Source: an uncultured Bacteroidota bacterium (GTDB lineage: Bacteria > Bacteroidota > Bacteroidia > Chitinophagales > Chitinophagaceae). Taken from it: a stretch of 10,165 nucleotides of DNA. The notes under the pieces are model-generated. The model saw nothing but the letters and a program-made list of their open reading frames with translations, had not been told where the DNA came from and did no database searches. Position numbers and translations under genes: made by a program. Shown here one piece after another: positions 7,873 through 10,165 of this stretch (position 1 is the first letter of the stretch; the number at the start of each line of letters is the position of its first letter). Location: contig CAINOM010000040.1 of the NCBI GenBank assembly GCA_903851455.1, positions 1-10,165 of the forward strand. The letters run 5' to 3'.

Positions 7873-9016
7873 CTGCTTATGTTTACTTTGGTGCTCTGCG
7901 CATTAAGTGTACGTGCGAGTACCAGCTGACCCAGTACGTTTGTAAATGTTGCGGCACTAAATTGAGTATTGTCCGCACTGATCGTTACTTCATTATTCGC
8001 CGGGTTTGGATAAACAGAAACTTTTGACAAAGACGGGGCAAGGGCTGCCTGGGTGCTTGGAAGCCCAATAATATTTTCAACGGTATTTGTCATTACCACC
8101 GGGTTATCGTCAAAATAGATACCGGCACGATTGAAGATGGTAGTGCCATTCGGTAGACCGGTTTTCGTGTTTATAGTAAAGACCACCATACCGTCGCAAA
8201 GGTTGTGATGACTGCTATCCAGCAGGTTTATGTGTGGGAAGTCGAACTTAAGAATATTCTGTCCGTTAAGATGCGTTACTGATGTAGTAACATAGTTGGT
8301 TGCTGCAACAAATTTTAGCGATTTTACATCTACATTATCAGAGAGTGTGTCATACACACTTATATTAAAAGCAGTATCATTACCGGTATTCTCAAAGCCT
8401 ATAGTGTACTGCAGTCGTGTGCCTGTAGTAATTGTGCCTTCGGGCGACGAACATTTCATTTGGGTCAGTAGCACTCCTGCATGTATCTACAATTACTATG
8501 TAGTTACAATGTTCCCGCAGGAAAAAACCAAGTAACTGTGTTGCCCACAACAGATAGCGGAGCGGGAATAGCGCTTGCAAAATTATATTTTGGGCTAAAG
8601 TGCATGGTTACTGTTTCGTCCTGTGCGAAACAGGAAAGATTATCAACTATTATCAACATTTGGGCGTGATGGTGATAACAAACCGACGCTGCATATACGG
8701 CAAGATCGAAACCTGAAGCGCCGCAATTGTTGCCTGTGTAATTAACGAAGTGCTGGCCTGACATAAGTGTTGTATCATAATTTATTCCCGATGAAGGAGC
8801 AGTTGTTATTAGTCCTGAGGTAGTTAGTTCCCTAAAGCCATAAATCGTTCCTGCCATGGTATTCGCCCAATTATTATTGTTATAAACAAAGGCTCCGGAT
8901 GAAGTAATCGGATCTATTACAATCCCGTTCGAATCAACTTCGAATTGTACGGGTATATTTAAAAGTATATCAGTTCCCACAACGAAATGGCCAGCGTTTA
9001 AGCTGGTTACGGCCCA
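7794..9016 (-). pseudogene. Decayed T9SS surface-protein gene, paralogue of the giant gene's core
   Basis: Similarity to the giant protein runs across three reading frames. From about 9016 to 8507 one frame gives NIPVQFEVDSNGIVID, TIYGFRELT and PAPLSVVGNTVTWFF, matching EVDSNGIAID, TIYGFKVLS and PAPTSIAGNTITWDL, then stops at TAA 8506-8504. A second frame resumes with VDTCRSATDPNEM (about 8490-8452), matching DTVKSSWDPND. A third frame, from about 8453 to TAG 7796-7794, gives GFENTGNDTAFNISVYDTL, IYFDDNPVVMTN and a full T9SS type A sorting domain (VSVYPNPANNEVTI to KVVEFEKLD). Against the giant protein about 42 codons are missing between NTVTW and VDTC. There is no signal peptide or Ig array, and upstream a TGA at 9019-9017 closes the frame. 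A sequencing error could explain one frame change, but not the missing block and missing N terminus. Without a signal peptide the C-terminal piece could not be secreted even if translated. Confidence 0.83.
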
Positions 9017-9052
9017 TCACACGAGGCCACTCATCTTTGAGCATCAACTGCT

Positions 9053-9355
9053 TCACACCCCTACATCCGATTTGATCATCTGTAGCGTAAGGCTCACGAT
9101 TGGCGGGTATACGAGCTTGTATATCTCCCTTTTGTTTTCAGAAACATCTGTTTCCTCAATGGCGATAATAAAGATGACCGCCTGGGGTATATCAAGTACC
9201 GTGCATACTTTTTCGATCGTTTTCTGGGTCGGCCTTTTGACGTTGTTTTCTATTTGCGATAGTGCGGCCTGGGATAGGTCACATTGTCTGCTAAGTTCTT
9301 TCTGGGATACGCCCATATGTTGCCTGATAGATTTAATGGCGGATCCGATTTTCAT
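9053..9355 (-). CDS. XRE-family helix-turn-helix transcriptional regulator
   Basis: A 100-residue protein with ATG at 9355. Residues 5-59 form a Cro/C1-type HTH domain, with the helix-turn-helix at about 17-36 (SQKELSRQCDLSQAALSQIE) and the usual S-Q-I-E-N end. The tail (61-100) has EETDVSENKREIYKLVYPP, resembling short Bacteroidota regulators whose tail reads E-x-D-V/I-P-E-x-K-R-x-x-F/Y. It probably binds DNA as a dimer. Targets are unknown. Repeats just upstream of its start suggest autoregulation. It ends 36 bp before the remaining frame of the decayed surface-protein gene and has no obvious functional partner. No toxin or phage gene lies beside it. Confidence 0.88.
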   Translation of the reverse strand: MKIGSAIKSIRQHMGVSQKELSRQCDLSQAALSQIENNVKRPTQKTIEKVCTVLDIPQAVIFIIAIEETDVSENKREIYKLVYPPIVSLTLQMIKSDVGV

Positions 9356-9362
9356 AGAAATG

Positions 9363-9421
9363 TTTGGGTCTGTCTATTTGACGATAAAAAGCACCCAAAT
9401 GTTAGTTTTTTACCAAATATT
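9363..9421. promoter_or_regulatory. Possible operator of the XRE regulator (ACCCAAAT-type repeats)
   Basis: TTTGGGT (9363-9369) and ACCCAAA (9393-9399) form a 7-bp inverted repeat with a 23-base spacer. A direct relative of the second arm, ACCAAATATT (9412-9421), follows ACCCAAATGTT (9393-9403). The cluster begins 8 bases upstream of the regulator's start codon, where an autoregulatory site would be expected. This rests on position and symmetry only. Confidence 0.3.
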
Positions 9422-9630
9422 CTAAAGCGGTATACGCATATTATTGTTACTGAGCAAGATAGTGTGCGGACACGATTAACAGCAGGGAGAATACCGTCAG
9501 GCAATGGTTTTGGGGATATAGCCTCACGAATCTACTGCGGCGCAACTTCCTTATTTACCCGGAGTTAATAGAAGATGAAAGAATATAACTTCACGCGCAA
9601 ATTGACCATGTGGGCAAGTATCCTTATTCG
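9422..9630. other. Gene-free stretch between the regulator and the heme lipoprotein
   Basis: I see no supported gene here on either strand. A 19-codon plus-strand frame beginning with ATG 9575 exists, but nothing supports it. There is no convincing terminator hairpin after the lipoprotein stop, no RNA gene and no repeat. The regulator's promoter must lie in or next to this segment. Confidence 0.5.
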
Positions 9631-10116
9631 CTAATTCACCTTAAAATCCTGGTTAGAAACCGGCGGGCTATCGGGTATCCTGATCACATTAAATTCATGA
9701 TTGGTAGCCCGGTGGCAGTTGTTGCAGGTATTGGTCAGCAGCGCAAAACTGCCTTTGAATAGTTGGGAGTTCTTTTGTCGTATGGCATTGTTCATGCTAT
9801 CGATAGCCGGCTCTATCATGGGTAGAGACTTTATCTCGGTTCGGTCCTTGCAGTATTCATTGATATCGTCAAGCGCCTCCTTGATTTCGCCGATCTCAAA
9901 GTCGGCCAGCTTCCAGTTTTGTGCCTCGCCAGCAAACCAGAGTTTCGCATGGTGCATCTGTATGCCTAGCATGAATTCACCCAGTCCTGGTTTGTAAGTC
10001 TTATCCAGCCTGCTTTGCAAGCTATCAATTTTTGATTGCAGTTGCATGGTATTATCCCCCTTTTGTCCGCAGGCGGCAAGCAAACAGAAAGCAACAAACA
10101 ATATAGCGAGTCTCAT
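9631..10116 (-). CDS. Mono-heme c-type cytochrome lipoprotein, class II-like
   Basis: A 161-residue protein. From ATG 10116 the N terminus is MRLAILFVAFCLLAAC, a lipoprotein signal with lipobox LAAC and lipidated Cys16. An in-frame TTG at 10161 would add 15 residues before the signal peptide, so I reject it. The mature part is mostly predicted helix: a coiled segment at about 24-40 (MQLQSKIDSLQSRLDKT), then about 43-90 and 96-130. It ends with the heme-attachment motif CNNCH at 131-135 and a tail with IPDSPPVSNQDF. A single CXXCH near the C-terminal end of a helical bundle is the pattern of class II cytochromes c (c', c-556). Met and His residues in the first long helix (FMLGIQMHH, 48-56) could supply a sixth ligand. 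It should be membrane-anchored and face the periplasm. Electron transfer or gas-ligand binding is inferred; no partner oxidase or reductase is in the window. Confidence 0.8.
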   Translation of the reverse strand: MRLAILFVAFCLLAACGQKGDNTMQLQSKIDSLQSRLDKTYKPGLGEFMLGIQMHHAKLWFAGEAQNWKLADFEIGEIKEALDDINEYCKDRTEIKSLPMIEPAIDSMNNAIRQKNSQLFKGSFALLTNTCNNCHRATNHEFNVIRIPDSPPVSNQDFKVN

Positions 10117-10137
10117 ACGGCGTGGTTTTCTAACGCA

Positions 10138-10145
10138 TAAAAGTA
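10138..10145 (-). promoter_or_regulatory. Possible -7 element for the heme lipoprotein
   Basis: On the minus strand TACTTTTA matches TAnnTTTG except for the last base and lies 21 bases before ATG 10116. The place where a -33 box should be is at or beyond the window end, so it cannot be checked here. Confidence 0.22.
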
Positions 10146-10165
10146 TTTGTTTTTGAACCAATATA

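Noticed and set aside
8979..9050. Short minus-strand frame after the XRE stop (MLKDEWPRVMGRNQLKRW)
   Set aside because: It has only about 24 codons, overlaps the head of the decayed gene's frame and matches nothing I know. It could be a trace of another gene at the breakpoint, but this cannot be supported.
9575..9634. Plus-strand 19-codon frame starting MKEYNFTRK, preceded by GGAG
   Set aside because: It is very short, overlaps the 3' end of the heme lipoprotein gene and has no recognisable family; a chance frame is the simplest reading.

Overview
The window looks like chromosome of a member of the Bacteroidota, most likely from the Chitinophagaceae/Chitinophagales. This is inferred from protein style only. 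The signs are two surface proteins with type IX secretion (T9SS) C-terminal sorting domains (YPNP start), Ig-like repeat arrays with the VC-G / GG-W-S-S / VTG signature, starts without clear Shine-Dalgarno sites, and AT-rich intergenic TTCAAAT repeats. Every gene I can support lies on the minus strand, so the text reads from high to low coordinates.

Right edge (10116 to 9631): a small lipoprotein with one C-type heme motif near its C terminus, resembling class II (c'/c-556-like) cytochromes. A gene-free stretch follows, then a 100-residue XRE/HTH regulator (9355 to 9053) whose upstream region carries a short inverted/direct repeat that could be its operator. Right behind it (9016 to 7794) lies a decayed T9SS surface-protein gene. 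It has lost its N terminus, changes reading frame twice and lacks about 40 codons, but keeps a DUF7619-like module and a complete T9SS sorting domain.

Centre (7541 to 5902): a likely two-gene operon. The first gene encodes a DegT/DnrJ/EryC1-fold PLP enzyme whose catalytic lysine is a histidine. That is the hallmark of sugar 3-dehydratases (ColD; E1/DdhC/AscC) rather than aminotransferases. The second encodes a small membrane protein. A perfect 12-bp hairpin terminator ends this unit at 5839-5811.

Left (5683 to the window start): one uninterrupted frame of 1,894 codons running off the edge, encoding a very large secreted, probably cell-surface, repeat protein. Its order is signal peptide, ten Ig-like repeats, an Ig-like and a PKD-like domain, an SdrD/DUF11/DUF7619-like core, five more Ig-like repeats of a second subtype, two further Ig-like domains, and the start of a T9SS type A sorting domain. 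The decayed gene at 9016-7794 is a diverged paralogue of its core and C terminus, so the two surface-protein loci bracket the dehydratase unit in the same orientation. I see no CRISPR array, tRNA, rRNA, insertion sequence or complete defence system.
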